This document shows, piece by piece, positions 26,179 to 35,065 of a DNA stretch of 64,000 nt. This DNA comes from Bellilinea sp040754815 (GTDB lineage Bacteria > Chloroflexota > Anaerolineae > Anaerolineales > Anaerolineaceae), in contig JBFMBX010000007.1 of the NCBI GenBank assembly GCA_040754815.1, forward strand, positions 124,001-188,000. The letters run 5' to 3'. The position numbers were made by a program, and so were the translations under genes. The notes beneath the pieces are model-generated. The model was not told the origin of the DNA. It made no database searches and saw only the letters and a list, made by a program, of their open reading frames with translations. Every line of letters starts with the position of its first letter. Within the stretch, counting starts at the first letter, position 1.

Positions 26179-27332
26179 CAATCTTGCTCCTTCAACGTGG
26201 ATGTAATCGGTGAAAGCGGAGAACGGTTCAGCGTCACTGCCAATTGATAGGCTTCCAGCAGGCGCTGGAAATTGACCGGCCAGTTGGCGCGCTGTTCCGC
26301 CAGCCGGCGGGCGGCCTGTCGCATTTGCGCCAGAAATTGAGGTTGCCCCGCCGCCCGTAAAATCCCCTCGCTGATTGCTTTATCATCGCCATCCGGGAAG
26401 AGCCAGCCTTCCTGCCCGTTGGTCACCCATTCGCGGTTTCCCGGAATATCCGAAACCAGCACCGGCAGACCGCTGGCAAGCGCTTCCATCAGCGAGACAG
26501 AGGAACCATCGCTGTGCGATGCGCTGACGTACAAATCGGCGGCCTGATAGTACTGTGGCAACTCATTGCCGTTAATCTGCCCGCCGAAATACACCTGTTC
26601 CAGCACACCTTCCTGCTGGAAGATGGTGCGAATCAAACCGGCCTGCGAGCCGCCGCCCAAAAGCAACAAGCGCAGGCGCGGGTTCTGCCGGGCAGCCCGT
26701 GCAAAACCGCGCGCCACCACATCCACTCCGTAGAGCGGCTCCCAGGTACGCAGTGAAAGCACCACAAAAGCATCCTGCCAGCCGCGCCGGGCGCGGAATT
26801 CCTCCGCTCGAGCGGGGTAAAAGCGGTTCAAATCCACCCCCCATGGGAACAGCACCACCTGCTGCGGGGAAAAACCAAACCGGGCAGCCTTTTCCTGCAC
26901 GGCGCGGCAGTCCGCCGCCAGCACCGTTGTATGACGCAGGGTAAAGCGGGTCACCCAGCGCATCCACGCCGAACGGTCGGCATCCAGCAGCATATCCGAA
27001 CCCCAAGACATGGTCACCAGCGGACGAAAACCGCTCATCGCGGCCAAAAAGCCGGCCGACTGCACCGGCCCGGCGTGAATGACATCCGGTTGAATCCGCT
27101 GGATGACCCGCCGCAAGTCCAGCAGCAGATGCGGGTAATCGCTCCAGCCAACCGGCCGCCTTCCCCCCCGCCAGATCACCTGCTCCACCTGCGGCGGCAG
27201 AGGGCGGTCTTCCAGCTGGCGGTTCTGGCGCTCAAGCCGCAGGTAGTAGATGGTGTGCGACGTTTGCGCCAGCGCGCTCAAAAAGCGGTGGTCATGGGGG
27301 GTATAATCTCGCGAAAAGTAAAGAACCTTCAC
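26178..27332 (-). CDS. GT4 family glycosyltransferase
   Basis: 384 residues starting at GTG 27332, which overlaps the stop of the synthase gene (GTGA). GT-B fold: N-terminal VLYFSRDYTPHDHRFLSAL, then the C-terminal donor domain with VVLSLRTWEPLYGVDVVARGF, LLLGGGSQ, and DLYVSASHSDGSSVSLMEALASGLPVLVSDIPGN, the EX7E-type motif of retaining GT4 enzymes. It probably elongates the repeat unit from a nucleotide sugar on the cytosolic side. Confidence 0.9.
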   Translation of the reverse strand: MKVLYFSRDYTPHDHRFLSALAQTSHTIYYLRLERQNRQLEDRPLPPQVEQVIWRGGRRPVGWSDYPHLLLDLRRVIQRIQPDVIHAGPVQSAGFLAAMSGFRPLVTMSWGSDMLLDADRSAWMRWVTRFTLRHTTVLAADCRAVQEKAARFGFSPQQVVLFPWGVDLNRFYPARAEEFRARRGWQDAFVVLSLRTWEPLYGVDVVARGFARAARQNPRLRLLLLGGGSQAGLIRTIFQQEGVLEQVYFGGQINGNELPQYYQAADLYVSASHSDGSSVSLMEALASGLPVLVSDIPGNREWVTNGQEGWLFPDGDDKAISEGILRAAGQPQFLAQMRQAARRLAEQRANWPVNFQRLLEAYQLAVTLNRSPLSPITSTLKEQD

Positions 27333-28402
27333 TCTCCCAGATCCGTCCAGCGAATTTCTTTACCGTAGGGCAGATCGCGCAGGGCTTTGGTGCCGATCAC
27401 CCGGTCAATCTCCGGCGGCAGAATGGCACCCGGCGTGGCAGGGCGCAGCACATCAATCATCTCGCGGGTGATCACCTCACCGGCACGGATATCGCGTGCC
27501 GCGCGCAGGCAGCGCCGCTGCAAAATGACGGTTTCCCGTTCATTTTCGGCCACCCGTTTGTCGCCATCCCCCAGCGCCATTTCCAGTTCGCGCGTGCGAC
27601 TGACCATTTCTTCCCACGCAATCGGGTCGAGCGCAAAGGCGTGATCCGGCCCTTCGCGGGTGTTGTCATCGGTAAAGTGTTTTTCCACCACCCGCGCACC
27701 CAGCGCCACCGCACCCAGCACGGCCGCATGGCCGGGGGTGTGATCCGAAAGCCCCAGCACCACGTTCGGGAACATGGCACGGTAGGTTTTCAGCACATTC
27801 AGATGCACATGTTTGAAATTTTCGGTGCTGCCGGTGTAGTTGGTGTTGCACTGCATCAGCACCAGCTGCGGGTTGTGCGCCAGCACGGTATGCACGGCGC
27901 GCTGCACCTCGCCGATGTTGGAAGCACCGGTGGCCAGAAAAACGGGCTTGCCTTTGTGAGCAATGCGTTCGATGGCTTCCAGCCAGTCGATATCACCCGA
28001 ACCGATCTTGTAAACCGACACGTGTTCATCGAGGAAGTCAATTGCCTCAAAGTCATAGGGCGCGGAGAAGTAGTCAATGCCCACCTTTTCGCAGGTTTCT
28101 TTGAGTTCGTAAGTCCATTCAAAGGGAATCGAAGCAGACTGATACACCTCGAACACCGAACGCTTCCAGGTGGCCTGATGAGATTTCTGTGAGCCGAGTG
28201 ACTTAAAGCCGTAATCCGAAACGATTTTCGGCGCGGCAAAGTTCTGGAACTTGGCCGCATCGGCACCGGCCTGCTTTGCCAGTTTAATCAGGTACTTGGC
28301 GCGTTCCAGACTGCCGTCATGGTTGGCGGCAATATCGGCCACAAAGTAAGTGGGATGATTCTCCCCAATCAGACGATTTCCAATCTTGATTTCTACAGAC
28401 AT
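27329..28402 (-). CDS. neuB: NeuB-family nonulosonic acid synthase with SAF domain
   Basis: The start at ATG 28402 (GGAG upstream) gives 357 residues, ending in a typical family size. TIM barrel: TYFVADIAANHDGSLERAKYL, DAAKFQNF, FSAPYDFEAIDFLDEHVSVYKIGSGDI, FLATGASNI, LMQCNTNYTGSTENF and GLSDHTPGHAAVLGAVALGARVVEKHF. The C-terminal 60 residues (from about RRCLRAARDIRAGEVIT) form the antifreeze-like SAF domain that the other synthase lacks. It condenses PEP with an N-acetyl hexose to a nine-carbon acid; N-acetylneuraminate, legionaminate and pseudaminate cannot be told apart by eye. It sits close to the RmlD and PseB genes. Confidence 0.88.
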   Translation of the reverse strand: MSVEIKIGNRLIGENHPTYFVADIAANHDGSLERAKYLIKLAKQAGADAAKFQNFAAPKIVSDYGFKSLGSQKSHQATWKRSVFEVYQSASIPFEWTYELKETCEKVGIDYFSAPYDFEAIDFLDEHVSVYKIGSGDIDWLEAIERIAHKGKPVFLATGASNIGEVQRAVHTVLAHNPQLVLMQCNTNYTGSTENFKHVHLNVLKTYRAMFPNVVLGLSDHTPGHAAVLGAVALGARVVEKHFTDDNTREGPDHAFALDPIAWEEMVSRTRELEMALGDGDKRVAENERETVILQRRCLRAARDIRAGEVITREMIDVLRPATPGAILPPEIDRVIGTKALRDLPYGKEIRWTDLGE

Positions 28403-28436
28403 CTTGCCGTCTCCTTCTTTCGTAAATTTCGAGCGA

Positions 28437-29366
28437 TTATGCCACACGGCCATCCGCCAGCAAACGAATCTGCTGCGGATAACCGGACAGATACAACTGG
28501 TAAAAACGATCCAGGGCTGCCGCCTGACCGGGCGGCGGTTCGCCGAGCACGGCGGCGAGTTTATCGGTGCGCAGCCGCAAATCGGGTGAACGCCTCGCCA
28601 CCAGCCCGCTTTCCGCCACCGAAACCGGCTCGATCAACCGTTCATCCAGCCCGAAACGGCGGGCAATGCTGAGGCCAAATTCATATTTTGACTGACACTC
28701 GCTGCTGACCACATGGTACAACCCCGCCGCGCCTTTTTCCACCAGCCGCAGCAGCAGGTCGGCCAGCTGAGTGGCTTCCAGCGGGCAGAAATACACATCG
28801 GTAAAGCCCTTTACCGGCCTGCCTTCCTTAAGGTTATAGTAAAAAAATTCACCCAGACTGCGCTGACCGGACAGACTCCAGCCGTAAAAGTTCACCCGCG
28901 CCACCAGCGCCTGCGGGCAGGCTTCCAGCACGCGCTGTTCGGCTAGCCACTTACTGCGCGCATACACGCTGAGGGGGTTGGGTGTGTCCTCTTCCGAGTA
29001 ATTGCCGCGCTGGCCGTCAAAGACGGCATCGGTGGAAAGATGCACCAGCCGGAAGCCATGCCGCGCCGCCGCGCGTGCCAGTGCCGCCGGTAATTCGCTG
29101 TTGACCTGAAAAGCCCGTTCCGGATTGCGTTCGCATTCATCCACATTGGCCATTGCGGCACAGTGCAGCACCGCCTGCGGGCGGGTTTCTTCTAGCACCT
29201 GCTCCAGTTTGCCTGGATTGCTTAAATCCGCGGTCAACTGCTGAAAGGGAGGGTTGCGCAGCGGGTTGCGGTGAACCACACCAACCACCTGATGATCGGC
29301 GTGGTAACGCAATGCAAAGTTCAAGCCCAGCAAGCCACTGGCACCCGTAACCAGAATGCGCATCAT
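28437..29366 (-). CDS. RmlD-like NAD(P)-dependent sugar reductase
   Basis: 309 residues. The N-terminus ILVTGASGLLGLNFALRYH is followed by a DEC..NPE stretch and the Tyr/Lys pair in SVYARSKWLAEQ, as in dTDP-4-dehydrorhamnose reductases. Length and layout match RmlD. It lies after a PseB-type dehydratase (ATGA overlap), so it may reduce that enzyme's 4-keto product rather than dTDP-rhamnose precursors (inference); no RmlA, RmlB or RmlC gene is in the window. Confidence 0.8.
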   Translation of the reverse strand: MMRILVTGASGLLGLNFALRYHADHQVVGVVHRNPLRNPPFQQLTADLSNPGKLEQVLEETRPQAVLHCAAMANVDECERNPERAFQVNSELPAALARAAARHGFRLVHLSTDAVFDGQRGNYSEEDTPNPLSVYARSKWLAEQRVLEACPQALVARVNFYGWSLSGQRSLGEFFYYNLKEGRPVKGFTDVYFCPLEATQLADLLLRLVEKGAAGLYHVVSSECQSKYEFGLSIARRFGLDERLIEPVSVAESGLVARRSPDLRLRTDKLAAVLGEPPPGQAAALDRFYQLYLSGYPQQIRLLADGRVA

Positions 29367-30370
29367 TCCAGCGTTCCCTGTTTGTAAGCCTCTTCGATTG
29401 GGCGGATAATCTCGCGGATTTTTTCAATCGTCAGCCAGTCGGTGTTGGTGTTGCTGGCGTAGCGGAAACCATCCGGCAGGGGTTTACCGCGTTTTTCCCA
29501 TTCTCGTCCAAACCACAGCGATTCGGCCGGCTGCACCACATACATATCTTCCAGTTCCACCGTCGTACGCGCTTCGTCCTCCGAAATCAGCACCTCGTGC
29601 AGTTTTTCACCGGGGCGGATGCCGATGGTTTCAATCTCGGCGCGCGGAGCGATGGCCTTGGCCAGATCCACCACCTTCATGCTGGGGATTTTCGGCACAA
29701 ACACCTCGCCACCCAGCATCTGCTCGGTACAGCGCAACACAAAACGCACCCCCTGTTCCAGCGAGATCCAAAAGCGGGTCATGCGTTTATCGGTGATGGT
29801 GATCACACCGTTTTCACGCTGTTTCAGGAAAACCGGCACCACACTGCCGCGGCTGCCCACCACATTGCCGTAACGCACGCACGAAAAGCGGGTGGCCATG
29901 CCGCCGGCATAACTGTTCGATTGAATGAACAGTTTTTCGGCGGCCAGTTTGGTAGCACCATAGAGGTTAATGGGATTGACCGCTTTATCGGTGCTGAGAG
30001 CAATCACGCGGTTAACCCCGGCATCCAGAGCCGCATCAATCACATTACTGCTGCCCAGAATGTTGGTCTTGATGGCTTCCATCGGGTTATATTCACAGGC
30101 CGGCACCTGTTTAAGCGCCGCGGCATGAACCACCACATCCACACCGTTGAAAGCACGGCGCAGGCGGTCTTTGTCTCGCACATCACCGATGAAGTAACGC
30201 AGCCGTTTATCATCATATCCGGCCTGGCGCATTTCATGCTGTTTCAACTCATCGCGGCTGAAGACAATCACCTTCAGCGGGCGGTATTCATCCAGCAAAA
30301 TACGAATGAACTTCCTGCCAAACGAACCGGTACCGCCGGTCACCAGAACAACCTTATCGCTCCAATCCAT
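29363..30370 (-). CDS. pseB: PseB-type UDP-GlcNAc 4,6-dehydratase (inverting)
   Basis: 335 residues, ATG at 30370 with GGAGGAAG upstream. VVLVTGGTGSFGRKFIRILL, VIVFSRDELKQHEM, AALKQVPACEYNPMEAIKTN and ALSTDKAVNPINLYGATK (Asp-Lys and Tyr-Lys of the active site) match PseB/FlaA1, the soluble dehydratase that makes UDP-2-acetamido-2,6-dideoxy-4-hexulose. Known in pseudaminic acid synthesis and, with other partners, in FucNAc-type sugars. The next pathway genes (PseC aminotransferase, PseH, PseG) are not in the window, so the product route is open. It is coupled to the RmlD-like gene. Confidence 0.88.
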   Translation of the reverse strand: MDWSDKVVLVTGGTGSFGRKFIRILLDEYRPLKVIVFSRDELKQHEMRQAGYDDKRLRYFIGDVRDKDRLRRAFNGVDVVVHAAALKQVPACEYNPMEAIKTNILGSSNVIDAALDAGVNRVIALSTDKAVNPINLYGATKLAAEKLFIQSNSYAGGMATRFSCVRYGNVVGSRGSVVPVFLKQRENGVITITDKRMTRFWISLEQGVRFVLRCTEQMLGGEVFVPKIPSMKVVDLAKAIAPRAEIETIGIRPGEKLHEVLISEDEARTTVELEDMYVVQPAESLWFGREWEKRGKPLPDGFRYASNTNTDWLTIEKIREIIRPIEEAYKQGTLE

Positions 30371-30404
30371 TCAGGCTTCCTCCAATTCCGCCCAAAAAAG
30401 CGGG

Positions 30405-31277
30405 TTATGATCCTTTCGGTTTGTGAATCACGATCAGGGGATACTGCCCCTTTTCGCCAAAAAAATGCGGAAAGCGTTCTTCCAGCGCATATAACAAACG
30501 CAGCCAAAGCCGCCCGGCCAGAACCCGGTGAATGACGGCGCGCAGAAAGCGCACGCTGACACTACGCCACACCCAGATTTGCGGCTGCAAGGCAGCCAAT
30601 TCCCGCCGCAGCCAGCCGGCATCCAGTTTTTCCACAAAAGTCCCGGTAGCCGTCGCCTTGGCGGGGGCGGCGGCTTCAGCGCCATTCACCACCCCGGCTT
30701 TTTCCCTGCCGCGCAGGCGGGCAACCCACCTCCCCAGCCGCTCCATCAGGCTCACCAGCCAGTTCAGCCGCCGCATGAGCGGCGAATCCGTCCAGCCGTT
30801 GACCACCGCCAGAGTGCGACCGGGATTTAACACGCGGTAAAGTTCAAAATAGGCTTTTTTCTGCTCGCCAAGCAGCAGGTGGTGCAATGTGTGCAGAGAA
30901 ACAACGCCGTCAAAAATATCCTTACGGAAGGGCAGGTTGGCCACATCCGCAACCACATACAAACCGTGGTCACCCAATCGTTTGCGGGCTTCTTGCAGGG
31001 CAAGGATGGAAATATCGGCGCAAACGCGGTAGCGGTAACCCTGAGAATAAGTGAGATATTCGGCGTATTGCACCGGCCCGGAACCGGCATCCAGCAGAAA
31101 TTTGCCCTGCGGTGCAAGATGGCGGTTGATTCGCAGGTGGCAGCGGTGAATGTACTCTCGGGAAACCGGACGCAGGTCTTCATACCGCGCGTTTTGATAC
31201 AGACCGCCGCCGACGGTTTGCCAGCCGACCTGATCGTAAAACTCACGCACTTTTTGTTTGATCTGCGTCTCGCTCAT
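30405..31277 (-). CDS. class I SAM-dependent methyltransferase
   Basis: The start at ATG 31277 is supported by AGGTGAG upstream; a GTG five codons earlier is less likely. 290 residues. The SAM-binding core is GKFLLDAGSGPVQYAEYL, VCADISILAL, YVVADVANLPFRKDIFDGVVSLHTLHHL. A C-terminal extension of about 110 residues is basic and Arg-rich, perhaps a membrane-contact segment (inference). It probably methylates the glycan or its lipid carrier. Confidence 0.82.
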   Translation of the reverse strand: MSETQIKQKVREFYDQVGWQTVGGGLYQNARYEDLRPVSREYIHRCHLRINRHLAPQGKFLLDAGSGPVQYAEYLTYSQGYRYRVCADISILALQEARKRLGDHGLYVVADVANLPFRKDIFDGVVSLHTLHHLLLGEQKKAYFELYRVLNPGRTLAVVNGWTDSPLMRRLNWLVSLMERLGRWVARLRGREKAGVVNGAEAAAPAKATATGTFVEKLDAGWLRRELAALQPQIWVWRSVSVRFLRAVIHRVLAGRLWLRLLYALEERFPHFFGEKGQYPLIVIHKPKGS

Positions 31278-31292
31278 CGACTCACCTGACAC

Positions 31293-32915
31293 TCAGGATT
31301 GCCCGCCGTTGTTTTTGATGTAATCCCAGTTGACCGGCTCTCCCGCCAGAAAACGGAATGAGCGCCGGTAACCTTCACTTTCCTCGCCGGTCAGAGCAGC
31401 TTTGAGGTCGGTATTTTTGTAATCTTCCCACAGGCGAACCAGATGCCACGGGAAGGGCTGGGGATAATCGAAGAAGAAGCGGTACGCGTACTGCCATGCC
31501 TGATTGACCTGCTCGCGGCTGAGGCGGTATTCGGTCGGGTTTTCCAGAATGTGCCCCAGCAGTTTGAAATAGGTCACCCACGAATCGGGGTCGTAGGTAA
31601 AGCCGCGGTCGCGGTAATGCGTCTGCCCGGCAACCACCACCGGCAGGCCCATCATGGCCATTTCCAGTCCCACGGTGGTGGTATACACCAGCCCCACATC
31701 GGCCACTTCGATCAAATCGTAGGTGTTGATCTCATCGCTGGCGCGAATCAGGCGGATATTTTCCGGCAGGCGCGGCAAAATCTGCTGGACGACATCGGCC
31801 ATGGACTGTCCGTGGGTCAGCACTTCGCCGGGGTGAACGCGGATGACCAGTTGCACATCGGGGCGGCCGATGAAATACTGCACTGTGCGGCTGATCCATT
31901 CGGCCATGGATTTGGAAAAGACCTGACGCCCCAGCGTCAGGCTGTCGCCCAGCACATTGGTGGCAAGCAGCACCACCGGGCGCTGATCCAGCCCCAGTTT
32001 GCGGCGCGCCTGCTCACCGCCTTCGGCGGGCTTACCCTGCCACAGACGGGCAAAGTTTTCCCACATGGAAGCGCGCTGACGCGCCATCATCAGACTGCGC
32101 ATACGTTCCAGTTGATCCTCTCGCAGGGGCTGGTCTTTGCTGGCTTCCCACAATTTTGCGGTGTCCTGCCGCATCACTTCACTGTTATAAGCCAGCCAGA
32201 TGCGCTGGCGCTGGTCGCTGAATTCGTAGGTGACTACCGGCAATTTCAGGTGCCGCGCCACGCGATAAACCACACCCAGTTCCTGAATCGTGCCGTTGGG
32301 AACGATGACCACATCCGGCCGGTTCTGGCGCAGGTAGGCCAGCACGGCCTGGGCAATTTCCCGGTTGCGGCTGAATCGCAGTTTGTAAATTTCCGATCCC
32401 GGGTCAAATTCTTCTACCTGCAGGGTGTACTGCGTATCGTATGTGCTGACTTCCTGCACGGCGGCGGTCAAATCGGCGGGCAAGGGCATGTAGGGAGCGC
32501 GCACCGAGATGAACGAGACCGAGTCCATCACCGGGCGGGCTTCTTCCAGCACCTTGCGGGCATAAGCATTTTGCCGGCGCAAATCAAAGCGGTTGATCTC
32601 GTTCTGCCAGTCGGCATAGGGCAGGTAACCCAGCGTGACCCTGTGCCCCTGCGCGGCCAGCGCCATACCCACCAGGGCAGCGTGTTCGATCCAGTAGTGC
32701 AGGGTGGCAAAGATAAAAATCTTTTTGCCGGTCGGCGCACTCTGGCGCAGTTCGGCTGCCTGGCGGGTGATTTCCGGCAGGTTGGCCTGCAAATTACGCA
32801 GGGAAAAACGCGTGCGCAGCGGTTTTCCGCGCTGGCGCACCAGATAGTACAGTTCCGCCGTGAAGGGGATATTTCCCAAAATACGTTTGATGGTGTCTTT
32901 TCCAGAAGGTGTCAT
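31293..32915 (-). CDS. GT-B-fold surface polysaccharide biosynthesis protein
   Basis: 540 residues. Residues 60-85 read IFIFATLHYWIEHAALVGMA (N-terminal Rossmann strand). The second half has RPVVLLATNVLGDS, LVIRVHPGE, INTYDLIEVADVGLVYTTTVGLEMAMMGLPVVV and AGQTHYRDRG, the donor domain shared with the gene at 14903-16519 and with capsule-synthesis GT-B enzymes. It is just downstream of the ABC-exporter genes, so it may build the part of the chain recognised by the exporter (inference). Confidence 0.65.
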   Translation of the reverse strand: MTPSGKDTIKRILGNIPFTAELYYLVRQRGKPLRTRFSLRNLQANLPEITRQAAELRQSAPTGKKIFIFATLHYWIEHAALVGMALAAQGHRVTLGYLPYADWQNEINRFDLRRQNAYARKVLEEARPVMDSVSFISVRAPYMPLPADLTAAVQEVSTYDTQYTLQVEEFDPGSEIYKLRFSRNREIAQAVLAYLRQNRPDVVIVPNGTIQELGVVYRVARHLKLPVVTYEFSDQRQRIWLAYNSEVMRQDTAKLWEASKDQPLREDQLERMRSLMMARQRASMWENFARLWQGKPAEGGEQARRKLGLDQRPVVLLATNVLGDSLTLGRQVFSKSMAEWISRTVQYFIGRPDVQLVIRVHPGEVLTHGQSMADVVQQILPRLPENIRLIRASDEINTYDLIEVADVGLVYTTTVGLEMAMMGLPVVVAGQTHYRDRGFTYDPDSWVTYFKLLGHILENPTEYRLSREQVNQAWQYAYRFFFDYPQPFPWHLVRLWEDYKNTDLKAALTGEESEGYRRSFRFLAGEPVNWDYIKNNGGQS

Positions 32916-32918
32916 AAG

Positions 32919-34169
32919 TCAAACTGCCTCAATTTTCCATTCCAAACGCGGGCGCACCGCGCCCAGACGAGTTTCCGGCCATTGCGTTCCGGGTGCACCG
33001 GTGGCATCCACTGTAAAGGTGAGTGCCTGTTCATCCTGAAAATAGCGGCGCACGCGGTACGAACTGGCGTTGATACCAATGACAAAGCGGCCTTCATTGA
33101 GCAAATCCGCCGGCAGGGTGCAGCGGCTCAGGTAATGACCGGCAGGACGGACGGCCATTTGTTCGAATAACTGCGGGTCATCTGTATCGAACGAGGTGAA
33201 AATGGTCTCGCCGCGCATGCTCATCAGGTAGATGCCCACCCGTAAACCGGTGATCGGCGCGTCCAGACAATATTCCACCTCAACGGTATTGGCTTCTGCC
33301 GAACGGATGGAATTGACCACCTCACCGCGCGGGTTGCGGATGCGCACGGCCACGGGGCGGAAGGGCAAAGCGCCGGCCGGCACTTCATCGGCTTCCCAAA
33401 TGCGTTCACCTTCGCGGGAAAATCCGCGTGAGAGGTAGTAATCTACCGCCTGCGGGGTGGGAGCGCGCAGCGCCAGCCGCCCTTTTTCAATTACCAGCGT
33501 TTCTTCCGTCAGGCGCAAAATGGCCGACATGTTGTGGCTGACGAACAGTACCGTGCGACCCTCGCGGGCCACATCGCCCATTTTACCCAGACACTTGCGC
33601 TGGAACTCGGCATCACCAACCGCCAGCACCTCATCCACCACCAGAATTTCCGGTTCCAGATGAGCAGCCACGGCAAAGGCCAGGCGCAGGTACATGCCGC
33701 TGGAATACCGTTTGACCGGCGTATCAATGAACTGCTCCACCTCGGCAAAGGCAACGATTTCATCGAACTTGCGCTCAATCTCGCTGCGGCGCATGCCCAG
33801 AATGGCGCCGTTGAGAAAAATGTTCTCGCGGCCGGTCAATTCGGGGTGAAAACCGGTGCCGACTTCCAGCAGCGAGCCGACCCGCCCGTGAATTTCGGCT
33901 TCGCCTTCGGTTGGCTCGGTGACACGTGAGAGCAATTTGAGCAGCGTGCTTTTACCGGCGCCGTTCCGCCCGATCACTCCCAGCACCTGCCCCTGCCTGA
34001 CTTCAAACGAGACGTCCCGCAATGCCCAAATCGTTTCGTGAGTTTTCCTTTCCTCCCGTTTGAGCAGGCCCGCCAGCGATTCGCGCAGGGTGCGGTAACG
34101 CTGCTCATAGAGTGCGCCGAGTCGGTATTGTTTTCCCAGATGATTGGCTCGAATGGCAATGTCGCTCAT
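32919..34169 (-). CDS. wzt: polysaccharide ABC transporter ATP-binding protein with Wzt C-terminal domain
   Basis: 416 residues. Walker A GRNGAGKST, a signature region reading YSSGMYLRLAFAVAAHLEPE, Walker B ILVVDEVLAVGD, and the switch His in LFVSHNMS. After about residue 250 comes an immunoglobulin-like domain with EGERIWEADE and GLRVGIYLMSMRGETIFTSFDTDD, the Wzt C-terminal module that binds the finished or capped glycan chain. Together with the following permease it exports the polymer; coupled by ATGA to that gene. Confidence 0.93.
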   Translation of the reverse strand: MSDIAIRANHLGKQYRLGALYEQRYRTLRESLAGLLKREERKTHETIWALRDVSFEVRQGQVLGVIGRNGAGKSTLLKLLSRVTEPTEGEAEIHGRVGSLLEVGTGFHPELTGRENIFLNGAILGMRRSEIERKFDEIVAFAEVEQFIDTPVKRYSSGMYLRLAFAVAAHLEPEILVVDEVLAVGDAEFQRKCLGKMGDVAREGRTVLFVSHNMSAILRLTEETLVIEKGRLALRAPTPQAVDYYLSRGFSREGERIWEADEVPAGALPFRPVAVRIRNPRGEVVNSIRSAEANTVEVEYCLDAPITGLRVGIYLMSMRGETIFTSFDTDDPQLFEQMAVRPAGHYLSRCTLPADLLNEGRFVIGINASSYRVRRYFQDEQALTFTVDATGAPGTQWPETRLGAVRPRLEWKIEAV

Positions 34170-35023
34170 ATCATATCCGCAAAGATGCGCTCCATGCGCC
34201 GGAAGTAAAACAGGCCCGAAACGAACAGAACCAGCACCACCGCCGCCGAAACGAGCAGGGAAAGATCGGGCGGGTTGGTGCCGAACAAAGCCCAGCGAAA
34301 GCCCTGAATGACGCCGACCATGGGGTTAAGCGCATAAACTGCCTGCCAGAAGGGGGAAACCGTAATCACTTCGGTGGAATAAACCACTGGTGAAGCGTAC
34401 ATCCACGCCGTCAACAGGAAGGGCACCATGTGCTGCACATCGCGGTACTGGACATTGAGCGCAGAAAGCCACAACCCGACCGCCAGCGCGGCCAGCAGGG
34501 CCAGCAGCAAAAAGAGCGGCAGCCACAACAGGCGCGCGGTGAACGGCACGCCGAAATAGACCATCATGGCAGCCAGGACGAGGAAGGAAAAGAAGAAATC
34601 CACCAAACCGGCTGCCACTGCCGAAAGTGGGATGATCAGGCGCGGAAAATAGACTTTGGTGAGCAGGTTGGCGTTGGTCACCAGGCTGATGCTGGCACGC
34701 TGCAGCGCGCCCTGAAAGAACTGCCACGGCAGCAGCGCTGCAAAACCAAAGATGGGGTAAAACTCATCGGGAATGCCGCTATCGGGTTTGACGCCCAAAA
34801 AGCGGTTGAAAATGACCGTGAAGATCACCATACTGAGCAGCGGCTGGAAGATGGCCCAGCCAATGCCCAGCACGGCCTGCTTGTACCGGACTTTAATATC
34901 CCGCCAGGTGAGGAAATAAATCAATTCGCGGTAGAGCCACAGGTCGCGCAGGTTGATGTTGATCCAGCCGCGCGCCGGTCGGATGTAGGTCACGTTGGTG
35001 TTGACTCGTTCTGCCATACGCAT
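34166..35023 (-). CDS. wzm: polysaccharide ABC transporter permease (ABC-2 type)
   Basis: 285 residues with six predicted membrane helices. The N-terminal cytosolic stretch INLRDLWLYRELIYFLTWRDIKVRYKQAVLGIGWAIFQP is the ABC2_membrane/Wzm signature; later PFLLTAWMYASPVVYS. It forms the channel with the ATP-binding protein that overlaps it. Presence of this pair means the glycan is exported by the ABC route rather than Wzx/Wzy, since no Wzx-type flippase of the MATE fold is seen in this run. Confidence 0.92.
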   Translation of the reverse strand: MRMAERVNTNVTYIRPARGWININLRDLWLYRELIYFLTWRDIKVRYKQAVLGIGWAIFQPLLSMVIFTVIFNRFLGVKPDSGIPDEFYPIFGFAALLPWQFFQGALQRASISLVTNANLLTKVYFPRLIIPLSAVAAGLVDFFFSFLVLAAMMVYFGVPFTARLLWLPLFLLLALLAALAVGLWLSALNVQYRDVQHMVPFLLTAWMYASPVVYSTEVITVSPFWQAVYALNPMVGVIQGFRWALFGTNPPDLSLLVSAAVVLVLFVSGLFYFRRMERIFADMI

Positions 35024-35065
35024 TGTTCTTTCAACAGGCGGGGCATTCGCCCGCCTGACCTTTTC

